Source of the DNA: Streptomyces sp. SAI-127
GTDB lineage: Bacteria; Actinomycetota; Actinomycetes; Streptomycetales; Streptomycetaceae
Direction of reading: 5' to 3'
DNA length: 64,000 nt
NCBI RefSeq assembly: GCF_029894425.1
Contig: NZ_JARXYJ010000001.1
Location: forward strand, 744,001 to 808,000
Within the stretch, counting starts at the first letter, position 1, and every line of letters begins with the position of its first letter. The notes beneath the pieces are model-generated. The model was not told the DNA's origin and searched no databases. It was given only the letters and a program-made list of their open reading frames with translations. A program made the translations under genes and the position numbers. Below, piece by piece: positions 52,846 to 60,964 of the stretch.

Positions 52846-53685
52846 ATGACCTCCCGGACCCCCCTCGTCCTCGCCGCCTCGGCCGGCGCATGCGCCCTGG
52901 CTCTCGGCGTCTCCGCCCCCGTCATGGCGGCCCCCGCCGCCGGAAGTGCCGACCCGGCCATGGTGTCCGTCTTCCACGGCGTCCCCGGACTGACCGTCGA
53001 CGTCTACGCCAACGGCAGCGAACTGCTCAGCGACTTCGAGCCCGGCACCGTGACCGACCCGCAGTCCCTCGATGCCGGCACCTACGACATCCAGGTCTTC
53101 GAAGCCGGGAAGAGCCCCGACGGCACACCGGCCATCGAGAAGGAGATCAAGGTGCCGGCCGGAGCGAACGCCACGATCGCGGCCCACCTCTCCGCCGACG
53201 GCAAGCCCCAGCTGACGGCGTTCGTCAACGACGTCGCTCAGGTCGACGCGGGCAACGCCCGGCTGACCGTGCGGCATGTCGCCGCCGCCCCGGCCGTGGA
53301 CGTCCGAGCGGGCGGACAGCCGGTCTTCAAGGGACTGGAGAACCCGAAGCAGGACACCGCGGTCGTCGACGCCGGCACCGTTTCGGCCGATGTCGTGCTC
53401 GCCGGCACGGACACCGTGGCGATCGGTCCGGCCGACCTGAACCTCAAGGAGGGCACCAGCAGCATCGTCTACGCCTGGGGCAGCGCGACCGACAAGAATC
53501 TCGAGCTGGCGACCCAGACGCTCAGCGGCATGGAATCCGCGCCGAACGCCGTCCACGCGGGCGGCAGTGGCGCCGCCGTGAGTGCGAACTCCTCGGACCA
53601 GTGGCTGGGTTGGGCCGCCGCGACCGGGGTGGTCACCCTGGCGGCCGTCCTGGTGACCCGCCGGGCCGCAGGCCGGCGTGGGTGA
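52846..53685 (+). CDS. Secreted, membrane-anchored DUF4397 protein
   Basis: 279 residues with a signal peptide (PLVLAASAGACALALGVSAPVMA), a DUF4397 domain (about 35-245; V-S-V-F-H-G-V-P-G-L-T-V-D-V-Y-A-N-G near its start) and a C-terminal membrane helix followed by T-R-R-A-A-G-R-R-G. The helix plus basic tail is typical of sortase substrates, but the preceding residues S-A-N-S-S-D-Q-W-L-G-W show no LPXTG or LAXTG. It is in the position of litA of the published litSAB operon. The function is unknown; it may be an envelope sensor connected with the anti-sigma factor. Confidence 0.75.
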   Translation: MTSRTPLVLAASAGACALALGVSAPVMAAPAAGSADPAMVSVFHGVPGLTVDVYANGSELLSDFEPGTVTDPQSLDAGTYDIQVFEAGKSPDGTPAIEKEIKVPAGANATIAAHLSADGKPQLTAFVNDVAQVDAGNARLTVRHVAAAPAVDVRAGGQPVFKGLENPKQDTAVVDAGTVSADVVLAGTDTVAIGPADLNLKEGTSSIVYAWGSATDKNLELATQTLSGMESAPNAVHAGGSGAAVSANSSDQWLGWAAATGVVTLAAVLVTRRAAGRRG

Positions 53686-54331
53686 CACGACACGACGGCT
53701 CACCGGCCTCACAGTGGCGACCGCCGCCCTGGCGGCGGTCCTCACTCTGGGGGCCGCCCCGTCGGAACATGCCTCTCCCCCAGACGATTTCGGCACTCCC
53801 GCTACGGCACGGGCCGCCGCAACCGGCACGCTCTCCCCCGCCACCGAGGCACGGACGAGTCCCCCGCCCCAGGCTCAACTCCGGCACCTTCCCCAGCGCG
53901 TTCTGGTGCGCGACGTGGGCCTGGACGCCCGTGTCCGGCCAGTGGGCGTGACGGAAGCGGGCGCCATGTCCATCCCGGCCGATCCGGCCGTCGCGGGCTG
54001 GTATCGCTTCGGAGCGGCTCCCGGAAGCTCGCACGGGTCGTCCGTACTGGTCGGACACGTGGACAGCAACACGGGAGCCCTCGGCGAGTTCGCGGCGCTC
54101 TACGACGTGGAGCCCGGAGACACGGTCGAGGTGCGACGCGCCCACGCCGAGCCGGCTCTCTACCGCGTCACCGCGCGTTCGACGGTACCGAAGGGCGACC
54201 TCCCGTCCGCCACGTTCCGCCGGAGCGGCCCCCCGGTCCTCACCCTCGTCACGTGTGCGCCTCCGTTCGTCCCCGAGAAGGGCGGTTACCAGGCCAACCT
54301 GATCGTCACCGCCGAACCACTCGCGGCCTGA
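53678..54331 (+). CDS. Class F sortase-like protein, catalytic Arg apparently missing
   Basis: 217 residues with an N-terminal signal-anchor and a class F sortase fold. The catalytic His is in L-V-G-H-V-D-S (H127) and Cys in L-V-T-C-A-P-P-F (C193). Relatives continue with Y-R-D-N, where Arg completes the His-Cys-Arg triad; here it is G-G-Y-Q-A-N (Q205). So transpeptidase activity is doubtful unless another Arg serves. GTG 53678 overlaps the DUF4397 gene by 8 bases. It may retain binding rather than transpeptidation. Linked to the DUF4397 gene in several actinobacteria. Confidence 0.78.
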   Translation: MGDTTRRLTGLTVATAALAAVLTLGAAPSEHASPPDDFGTPATARAAATGTLSPATEARTSPPPQAQLRHLPQRVLVRDVGLDARVRPVGVTEAGAMSIPADPAVAGWYRFGAAPGSSHGSSVLVGHVDSNTGALGEFAALYDVEPGDTVEVRRAHAEPALYRVTARSTVPKGDLPSATFRRSGPPVLTLVTCAPPFVPEKGGYQANLIVTAEPLAA

Positions 54332-54359
54332 GGCGCAGCACAGGAACAGGAGGGTGACG

Positions 54360-54740
54360 GTGCCACATGTCGAGCCCGCACACCTGATGGAACTGGCGCT
54401 GGGAAACGACATCTCGAGCGACGACGCCGGCGCCCTGCGGCACATCGCCGCATGCGACCGCTGCCGGGAGGAACTGAGCCTGATCACACGGGTCGTCGTC
54501 TCCGCCCGTGGCGTGGAGGAGTCAGACCTCCCGGCCGCCCCTCCAGAGCGGGTGTGGCAGCACATCACACAGGAGTTGTCCGCAACGGAGAAGACTCACG
54601 GCCTTTCCATGGCCTCGGCCGAGTCACATCGCACCCGCCGCTCCACGAACCCCCACGGCCGGACGCTCCGTTACGCTCTCGGCCTTCTCGCAGGCATCGC
54701 CTTCGTCCGCTGGTGGAGCCGGGGCCGTCAAGCCCCCTGA
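54360..54740 (+). CDS. Putative anti-sigma factor with zinc-finger motif
   Basis: 126 residues. The N-terminus contains R-H-I-A-A-C-D-R-C, the H-x3-C-x2-C motif of ZAS anti-sigma factors. Near the C-terminus is one predicted membrane helix (YALGLLAGIAFVRW). It is last in the litS operon, the position of litB in S. coelicolor, so it probably holds LitS inactive at the membrane. GTG 54360 fits the AGGAGG site; GTG 54354 would be too close. Confidence 0.75.
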   Translation: MPHVEPAHLMELALGNDISSDDAGALRHIAACDRCREELSLITRVVVSARGVEESDLPAAPPERVWQHITQELSATEKTHGLSMASAESHRTRRSTNPHGRTLRYALGLLAGIAFVRWWSRGRQAP

Positions 54741-54745
54741 CAGCA

Positions 54746-55874
54746 CTAGTCCGTGAGGTCCGCCGCCAGGTTCGCGATGTTGGTGAGCAGTGCCGTGCCG
54801 CGCCGGGAGTGGTCGTAGCCCGCAAGCGGGTAGCCGTTGCTCAGGCAGGTGAAGGACAGGCCGGTTTCCGGGTCCATGAAGCCGAGTTGGTAGGCGGCTC
54901 CGGCGCTGCCGAAGAGGACGGGTGAGCCGGTGGACGGCAGGTTGCTGCCCGCGTCCGGGCCGGCCACGGTGACGAACAGGCCCATGCTGGTACGGCGGGC
55001 TTGAGCCGCCCCCGTAGATCTGCTCCCCGTGCGGGTGGTCCGTCAGCCGGATCCGGGTGCCCTCCGCCACGGCCTCCGGCTTCCACAGGCCCGAGTGTTC
55101 CAGCGCCTGGAAGTACAGGGCGACGTCGGCGGCCGTGGCAACCAGGGCGTGGCTGGGCTCCCCGGCCGCCAGCACCCGCGGGTCGGCCAGGTACCAGGGG
55201 CCCCAGGGGTCGGGCTCCTGCTCGTCGCTCGTGCGGTCGGTGGCGGTCATCGGGGCGACGGTGCCTGCCTGGCGGTCCACCGGGACGCCGAGTTCGAGCG
55301 AGGACAGGCCGAGCGGTACGGCGATCCGGTCGCGCAGGTAGTCGGCGAACGCCAGCCCCGTACGCCGCTCCACGATCTCGGCGATCAGCCAGGCCGCCGA
55401 GGTGAGGTGGAACTGGAAGCGGCTGCCCGGCACGTAGTCGAGCCGCCAGCGGCCGAAGGCGGCGAGGCGCTGCTCGCGGTCGAGCATCTTCGGGTACCCG
55501 AGCGGTGCGAAGGGGAAGCCGGCGGTGTGGGTGAGCACCTGCTCGACCGTCACCTCCTCCTTCCCGTTGGGCGCGAACTCAGGGATGATCGCGGCGACTT
55601 GCTCGCCCACATCCAGCAGTCCCTCGCCGATCAGCTTCCAGACCGCGCCCGCGACGATCGACCGCCCGACGGACTGCAGGACGTATCGCGTGGACGGTTC
55701 GGCGTCCCCCCAGGTCTCGAAGGCGACCAGCCTTCCGCCTCTCGCCACGGCGACCTGCGCGGACGGCAGCGGTCCGTGCTCGACCTCCAGACGGATCCGG
55801 CGCAGGAGCACGTCCAGCCGGTGCGGGTCGACGCCGACGGTCTCCGGGGCGACGACCGCGTGGTCAAGCGTCAT
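54746..55874 (-). pseudogene. EstB-type serine hydrolase with a frameshift
   Basis: A beta-lactamase-superfamily esterase whose frame is broken. The 5' part from ATG 55874 runs to I-Y-G-G-G-S-S-P-P near 55010, then leaves the family. The expected continuation M-G-L-F-V-T-V-A-G-P-D-A-G-S ... L-A-A-D-L-T-D is found in another frame from 54985 to the stop at 54746. A one-base change around 54990-55015 would restore a protein of about 376 residues. The active-site S-x-x-K is in L-Q-S-V-G-R-S-I-V. It ends the ligase/MaoC operon, overlapping the ligase stop by 11 bases. A sequencing error is possible. Confidence 0.75.
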
Positions 55875-57336
55875 GTGTCTCTCCTTCGAGCGGGGTCGGC
55901 TCCCGAAGGCTTCGGCGTACGACCTTGCCGTTCGCGTTGCGCGGCAGGTCGTCCACGAACCACCAGCGGACGGGGACCTTGAACCCGGACAGCCGGGCGC
56001 GGGTGTGGCTTCTGAGTGCCGCGGGCTGCGGTGGGGCGTCGGGATCGGCGGGGACTACGAAGGCGACGACGGTCTGGCCGAGCCGCTCGTCCAGGACGCC
56101 GGTGACCGCGACGTCCGCCACCCCGGGGTGCGCGGACAGGACCGTCTCCACCTCCATCGGGTGGACGTTCTCACCACCCCGGATGATCATGTCGGTGCGT
56201 CGGCCGAGCAGGTAGAGATACCCGTCCTGGGCCACGCGGCCCAGATCGCCGCTGTGCAGCCAGCCTTCGGTGTCGATCTTGAAGAGGTGGTCGGCGCGGG
56301 CGTGGATCTCTCCGATGCCGTCCGGGCCGGGGTCGTGGACTTTGACCTCGACACCGGGGGCGGGCCGCCCCACCGACCGCAGCAGCTCGGTCCGTCCGGC
56401 CACTGCCTCGCGGTGGTCCTCCGGGGTGAGCACGCTGATCGGCGAGCCCTCGGTCTGGCCGAACATGTTGAGCATGCGGACGCCGGGCATCGCCTCGTAC
56501 GTCCGGCGCAGGGTGCCGGGGCGGACGGGCGCGCCGCCGTACTGGAGGGTCCGCAGCGTCTCGTGGCGGGCCTGTCCGGCCGCCAGCAGGGTCTCCAGCA
56601 TCGCGGGGACCATGCTGGTGTGTGTGGTGCCGAGGTCCCGCAGCAGGGCCCAGCCCTCGACGGTGAAACGGGGCAGGCCGGTGATCAGCGCGCCCGCGGC
56701 GAGCGCGACGGCGATGTTGCCCAGGCCCGCGATGTGGTGGAAGGGTGCGCTGCCGCCGTAGAAGCTTTCGGGGTCGAGCCCGCACAGCCGTCCGTTCACG
56801 CGGGCTCGGGCGGCCAGGCGCCGTTGGCTCATGGGGACGGGCTTGGGCAGGCCCGTCGTTCCGGAGGTGTGCAGGACGGCGGCGAGGTCGTCGGGTCCGG
56901 CAGTCAACTCCCGTTTACCGGGGAGCAGTTCGGGCACGACGGCGATCCGCCGGCCGGACAGCTCGGCGACCTGTCTGCCGAGGTCGGCGAACTCGGGCTG
57001 CGCCAGCAGGACTTGGGTCCGCGTTCCCTTGACCACGGCAGCGATCTCGTACGCCGTCATCCGCACGCCCAGCGGTGCGAGCGGGTGGCCGGATCCGGCG
57101 CCGCCGATCACCAGCGCGAGGGCGTCGGCGGAGGTCGCGACCAGCGCGGGCACCGGTTCGCCGGGCTCCAGGCCGAGGGTGTCCAGCCAGTCGGCCGCAC
57201 CTGCCGCGCGGTCGAGGAGTTCGCGTCCGGTCCAGGTCAGGTCGCCGAACCGGACGGCGGGGCGGGCATGGTCGTAGGCGCGGCTCACCATGGCGGTCCA
57301 GGTGGCCGCCTGCACGCCTTCCTGCGCGGCGGCCAT
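55864..57336 (-). CDS. Class I adenylate-forming acyl-CoA ligase
   Basis: 490 residues of the ANL superfamily. The phosphate loop is L-H-T-S-G-T-T-G-L-P-K, G-Q-T-E-G-S is the A5 motif, W-L-H-S-G-D-L-G the hinge region and N-A-N-G-K-V the C-terminal catalytic Lys. It makes acyl-CoA from a free acid, ATP and CoA. Neighbours (MaoC pair, hydratase, thioesterase) fit CoA activation at pathway entry. It is 4 bases after the MaoC gene. Substrate class unknown, perhaps a medium-chain or cyclic acid. Confidence 0.9.
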   Translation of the reverse strand: MAAAQEGVQAATWTAMVSRAYDHARPAVRFGDLTWTGRELLDRAAGAADWLDTLGLEPGEPVPALVATSADALALVIGGAGSGHPLAPLGVRMTAYEIAAVVKGTRTQVLLAQPEFADLGRQVAELSGRRIAVVPELLPGKRELTAGPDDLAAVLHTSGTTGLPKPVPMSQRRLAARARVNGRLCGLDPESFYGGSAPFHHIAGLGNIAVALAAGALITGLPRFTVEGWALLRDLGTTHTSMVPAMLETLLAAGQARHETLRTLQYGGAPVRPGTLRRTYEAMPGVRMLNMFGQTEGSPISVLTPEDHREAVAGRTELLRSVGRPAPGVEVKVHDPGPDGIGEIHARADHLFKIDTEGWLHSGDLGRVAQDGYLYLLGRRTDMIIRGGENVHPMEVETVLSAHPGVADVAVTGVLDERLGQTVVAFVVPADPDAPPQPAALRSHTRARLSGFKVPVRWWFVDDLPRNANGKVVRRSLREPTPLEGETHDA

Positions 57337-57340
57337 CGGC

Positions 57341-57763
57341 TCAGGGCTCCAGGCGGGCCGCCGCGGTGCCGGTGACCACCTCGGCGCCGTCCTGGTTGAC
57401 CGTGCGCAGGGTGAAGTGGGCGACCGGGCCGGTAGGTGTGTCCTCGATAGATTCGACGGTGACCGTGGCCGTCAGGGTGTCGCCGGGCCAGACCTGGGCC
57501 TTGAAGCGCACGCCGTACCGCAGTAGTGCCTCGGTGCCGACCCAGTCCGTCAGGACCCGCCCGGTCATGCCCATCGTCAGCATGCCGTGGGCGAACACGC
57601 CGGGATAGCCCGCGGCCTCGACCGCGAACCGCTCGTCGGTGTGCAGCGGGTTGAAGTCGCCGGAGGCGCCCGCGTACTGCACGATCCGGGTGCGCTTGAG
57701 GTCGTCGACGAGGACGCTCTCGCGGGTCTCACCGACCTTGATGTCGTCCGGGCTCAGGCTCAT
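57341..57763 (-). CDS. MaoC-like hydratase, catalytic half
   Basis: 140 residues of a single hot-dog fold. The R-specific hydratase motif includes Y-A-G-A-S-G-D-F-N-P-L-H-T-D, with Asp and His as the catalytic pair. It overlaps the next gene upstream by 4 bases (ATGA). Such small MaoC proteins usually pair with a FAS1-like partner, and that partner is the adjacent 57760 gene, so the two likely form a heteromeric enoyl-CoA hydratase comparable to ChsH1/ChsH2 in cholesterol catabolism. Confidence 0.85.
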   Translation of the reverse strand: MSLSPDDIKVGETRESVLVDDLKRTRIVQYAGASGDFNPLHTDERFAVEAAGYPGVFAHGMLTMGMTGRVLTDWVGTEALLRYGVRFKAQVWPGDTLTATVTVESIEDTPTGPVAHFTLRTVNQDGAEVVTGTAAARLEP

Positions 57764-58212
57764 CGGGCGTCCTTCGGGGTTGCCGGGCCCTCGGGGACGA
57801 CGGCCACGGTCACGGCGCTGACGACCGGTTCGCCGTCGGCGTCCCGGTACTCGGTGACGCGCTCGCTGAAGAGCAGCCGGCCGGTGCGGCCCTGCTTCTC
57901 CCAACTGCGTCCGGTGCTGTTGTGTGCGTAAAGGGTCTCGCCTGCGCGCACCGGGCGGTGGTACTCGAAGTGCTGCTCGGCGTGGAGCCCGCCACCGCCC
58001 TCGGCCATGACACCGGCGTCACGCCCCGACCCGAACCACTCCTCGTCCGGCTTGGGACGCAGGTGGGAGTCGGGGTCGTAGTGGGCGCTCGCCATGGTGA
58101 AGGTGGGCGGTGCGAGCGCGGACTCGCCCTGGTACGCCGGGTTCTCGTCGCCGATGGCGCGGGCGAACATCAGGATGTGCCCGGCCTCGACGGGGAACGG
58201 TAGCCCTGTCAT
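57760..58212 (-). CDS. FAS1-like hydratase N-terminal half
   Basis: 150 residues of the N-terminal MaoC/FAS1-like dehydratase domain. F-A-R-A-I-G-D-E-N-P-A-Y at the start resembles the hydratase motif but lacks the following catalytic His, and H-A-E-Q-H-F-E-Y-H-R-P-V-R-A-G-E-T-L is typical. In this architecture it supplies the acyl-binding half of the heterodimer. It overlaps the MaoC gene and is 31 bases after the crotonase gene upstream. Confidence 0.82.
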   Translation of the reverse strand: MTGLPFPVEAGHILMFARAIGDENPAYQGESALAPPTFTMASAHYDPDSHLRPKPDEEWFGSGRDAGVMAEGGGGLHAEQHFEYHRPVRAGETLYAHNSTGRSWEKQGRTGRLLFSERVTEYRDADGEPVVSAVTVAVVPEGPATPKDAR

Positions 58213-58243
58213 CTGCGTGTGCTCCTCGAATCAGTTCGGCAGA

Positions 58244-59104
58244 TCAGTACGGCAGAAACGCGTCGCGCGTGGCCTCGTCCGGGTCGAAGTCCGGCGGGAG
58301 TCCCTCGAACTTCGGCTCCCGTTTCTCCACGAAGCTCGACACGCCCTCCCGGAAGTCGGGTGAGCCCGCGAAGAACTCCATGGCGGAGTAGGAGCGGGCG
58401 AGGGCGTCGGTGAAGGTGCGGTCGAGGTCGCCGTACACCTGGTGACGCAGGACGGCCATGGCACGCGGCGAGCAGTTGCGGGCGATGTCCCGGGCGTAGG
58501 CGCGGGCCGCGTCGAGCAGGTCCTCGGGTTCGACGACGCGGCTGACCAGGCCGAGGCTCTTCGCCTCGTCGGCGTCGAAGACACGGCCGGACAGCAGGAG
58601 GTCGAGCGCGTTCTCCAGACCGATGACGCGCGGCAGCACGTAGGGCAGGTTGTACTCGCCGGCCAGGCCGCGGCGGGTGAAGGCGGTGGTGAAGCGGGCC
58701 CCGCGGGCGGCGAAGCGGACGTCGCAGATGAGTGCCTGGACCAGGCCGATGCCCGCGCAGGCGCCGTTGACGGCGGCGATCATCGGCTTGGGCATGTTCC
58801 GCCTGCTGTACATGGGGACGCGGGCCTGGAGGTTGAGGGACTCGCCCGGCTGCGAGTTCTGCTCCAGACGCTGCATGTCCATCCCGGGGCAGAAGGCCCT
58901 GCCCGCCCCGGTGATGATCACCACTCTGACGGCGGGGTCCTGTGCGGCCTGGTCGAGGAGCGCGAAGAAGCGGCGCTCCATCGGCAGGCTCCACGCGTTC
59001 TTGCGCTCGGGCCGGTTGAGGGTGACGGTGGCGACGCCGTCCTCGTCCACCTCGTAGAGGACCAGGTCCAGGTCCTCTGGGGCCACCACGGTTTCCTCGG
59101 GCAT
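58244..59104 (-). CDS. Enoyl-CoA hydratase/isomerase family protein
   Basis: 286 residues of a crotonase-fold enzyme with N-R-P-E-R-K-N-A-W, oxyanion segments G-R-A-F-C-P-G-M-D and NGACAGIGLV, and the segment R-R-G-L-A-G-E-Y that may carry the catalytic acid. It is similar in layout to the one at 39012, suggesting two isoforms with different substrates. ATG 59104 fits GGAG seven bases upstream; the adjacent GTG 59107 is closer to the site. Confidence 0.88.
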   Translation of the reverse strand: MPEETVVAPEDLDLVLYEVDEDGVATVTLNRPERKNAWSLPMERRFFALLDQAAQDPAVRVVIITGAGRAFCPGMDMQRLEQNSQPGESLNLQARVPMYSRRNMPKPMIAAVNGACAGIGLVQALICDVRFAARGARFTTAFTRRGLAGEYNLPYVLPRVIGLENALDLLLSGRVFDADEAKSLGLVSRVVEPEDLLDAARAYARDIARNCSPRAMAVLRHQVYGDLDRTFTDALARSYSAMEFFAGSPDFREGVSSFVEKREPKFEGLPPDFDPDEATRDAFLPY

Positions 59105-59108
59105 CACG

Positions 59109-59600
59109 TCACTCCTCGTCCAGCGGTTCGATCGGGTCGCCTACGCCGGGCCGCTCCCCGGAGATGGTCACCACCACCTGTCCGCGGGCGCAGATGCGTC
59201 CGTCGGCCCTCACGTCGACGTCGGCGAAGTGCACCCGGCCACCCCGCCGCACACAGCGCGCGTATGCGACCGCCTCACGGCCGCGGGCGGGTGCGAGGTA
59301 CTGCACCGACATCGACACGGTGCTGAGCCGGCTGCCCTTGGTGAAGTCGTGACCGGCGATCACGGCTCCGGCGCCGGCGGTGTCGATGAGCGCGGAGATG
59401 ACTCCGCCGTGGAAGACGTCTTCGTGGGCGGAGAGGGACTCGGCGTAGGGGAGCACGATCTCGACCCCGTCCGGTTCCCAGCGCGTCACCCGGATGCGGC
59501 AGCGCCGGTTGAAGGCGACCCCGCGCTCCCAGCGGGCCCGGAACCAGGCCCGGCGTTCGCGCTGTTCCTGATCGGTGAGGGTCCTCGCCGCGACGGTCAT
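59109..59600 (-). CDS. PaaI-type acyl-CoA thioesterase
   Basis: 163 residues of a hot-dog thioesterase, with F-H-G-G-V-I-S-A-L-I-D-T-A-G-A-G matching the HGG active-site segment of the PaaI family. It probably releases stalled CoA esters and recycles CoA. It is the first gene of the minus-strand block (thioesterase, crotonase, MaoC pair, ligase, esterase) and divergent from the CaiB gene, with two operator-like sites between. Confidence 0.85.
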   Translation of the reverse strand: MTVAARTLTDQEQRERRAWFRARWERGVAFNRRCRIRVTRWEPDGVEIVLPYAESLSAHEDVFHGGVISALIDTAGAGAVIAGHDFTKGSRLSTVSMSVQYLAPARGREAVAYARCVRRGGRVHFADVDVRADGRICARGQVVVTISGERPGVGDPIEPLDEE

Positions 59601-59637
59601 CAGCCCGCCCTCCGGTCCCGGCCTGGCGGCCGATCCA

Positions 59638-59660
59638 TATAGTTACATGAATTCAATAGA
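59638..59660. promoter_or_regulatory. GntR-type operator (site F) before the thioesterase
   Basis: TATAGTTACATGAATTCAAT (59638-59657), followed by AGA, matches TATAGNTANATGAAT exactly. It is 38 bases before the thioesterase start codon on the minus strand and shares this promoter with CaiB. Confidence 0.62.
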
Positions 59661-59697
59661 TGAGGCAATCGCGCGGGCCACAGCCGGGCGCTAGATG

Positions 59698-59719
59698 TAT
59701 TATTTATATAACTGATTAG
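59698..59719. promoter_or_regulatory. GntR-type operator (site G) before CaiB
   Basis: An AT-rich island ending in TATAACTGATTAG, whose reverse complement is a close relative of the amidohydrolase site E (14 of 15 bases of the last segment identical). It ends 26 bases before the CaiB start codon, so it covers the expected promoter. Confidence 0.6.
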
Positions 59720-59745
59720 CCGTCCGTGAACAGAGGGAGACCCAG

Positions 59746-60957
59746 ATGCCGTCGACCGCGCTGGCCGGGATCCGCGTGCTCGATCTGTCCCGCATCCTCG
59801 CCGCGCCGCTGGCCACCCAGATGCTGGCCGACCTGGGCGCCGAGGTGATCAAGGTCGAGCGGCCCGGATCGGGGGACGACTCCCGGACGTACGGCCCGCC
59901 CTTCGCGCCCGGGCCCGAGGGCGACCGGACCGACACCGCCGCCTTCTACCTCTCCTGCAACCGCAACAAGCGGTCGGTCACCGTCAACCACGCCTCCACC
60001 GAGGGTCAGGAGCTGATCCGCGCACTCGCCGCCCGGTCGGACGTGCTGGTCGAGAACTTCCGGACGGGCACGCTGGCGAAGTACGGCCTCGACCACGAGA
60101 GCCTGCGCGCACTCAACCCCCGCCTCGTCTACCTCTCGGTCACCGGCTTCGGCCAGACCGGCCCGTACGCCGACCGCCCCGGCTACGACGGCATCTTCCA
60201 GGCCATGTCCGGGATGATGAGCGTCTCCGGGCACCCCGAGGAGCCGATGAAGGTCGGCGTCAGCATGATCGACATCCTCACGGGGCTCTACGCCTCCACG
60301 GCCGTCCTCGCGGCCCTGCGCCACCGGGACGCCACCGGCGAGGGCCAGTTCATCGACCTGTCCCTGCTGGACTGCGGCCTGGCCTCGCTGTCCCACTTCG
60401 CGATGAACTACCTGGTCTCCGGCGAGGTTCCGCAGCGGCGCGGCAACGGCGGGTACGGCGGGATCCCCTCACAGGCCTTCCCCTGCAAGGACAAGCCGAT
60501 CTTCCTGGTCGCGGGCAACGACAAGCAGTTCGCCGCGTTCTGCGCCGCGGCCGACCGCACCGACCTCCTCCAGGACGAACGGTTCGCCACCACCTCCGCC
60601 CGGATCGCCCACCGCCAGGAGATCCTGCCGGTGCTGGAGGCGATCATGCGCACCCGCACCCGGGACGAGTGGCTGGCCGTACTCGACGAACACGACGTTC
60701 CGGCGGGCCCGTACAACGAGATGCCCGACGTCTTCGCCGACCCGCAGATCCAGCACCGGGGGATGCTGGTCGAGGTCGAGGACCCCACCTCCGGGCACCT
60801 GCCGATGCTCGCCAACCCGATCCGGTTCACGGCCACGCCGGTCGAGGAGTACGCCCCGCCGCCGGCGCTGGGCGAGCACACCGCCGAAGTACTCACCGGT
60901 CTTGCGGGGTTGACGGAGGACCAGCTTGCAGGGCTGCGGTCCAGGGGCGTCGTGTAG
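59746..60957 (+). CDS. CaiB/BaiF family CoA-transferase (class III)
   Basis: 403 residues of a class III CoA-transferase. The catalytic Asp is D176 in G-V-S-M-I-D-I-L-T-G, R-I-L-A-A-P-L-A-T-Q starts the first CoA-binding segment and G-G-Y-G-G-I-P-S-Q-A-F follows. It moves CoA from one acyl-CoA to a free acid, a second way besides the ligase to activate substrate. It has its own promoter with operator-like site G and converges on an SDR gene. Confidence 0.9.
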   Translation: MPSTALAGIRVLDLSRILAAPLATQMLADLGAEVIKVERPGSGDDSRTYGPPFAPGPEGDRTDTAAFYLSCNRNKRSVTVNHASTEGQELIRALAARSDVLVENFRTGTLAKYGLDHESLRALNPRLVYLSVTGFGQTGPYADRPGYDGIFQAMSGMMSVSGHPEEPMKVGVSMIDILTGLYASTAVLAALRHRDATGEGQFIDLSLLDCGLASLSHFAMNYLVSGEVPQRRGNGGYGGIPSQAFPCKDKPIFLVAGNDKQFAAFCAAADRTDLLQDERFATTSARIAHRQEILPVLEAIMRTRTRDEWLAVLDEHDVPAGPYNEMPDVFADPQIQHRGMLVEVEDPTSGHLPMLANPIRFTATPVEEYAPPPALGEHTAEVLTGLAGLTEDQLAGLRSRGVV

Positions 60958-60964
60958 CGGCCGT

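Noticed and set aside
52130..54740. Direct transfer of the names litA and litB to the operon members
   Set aside because: The operon here has four genes rather than three and the DUF4397 protein is not a lipoprotein, so positions correspond only roughly.
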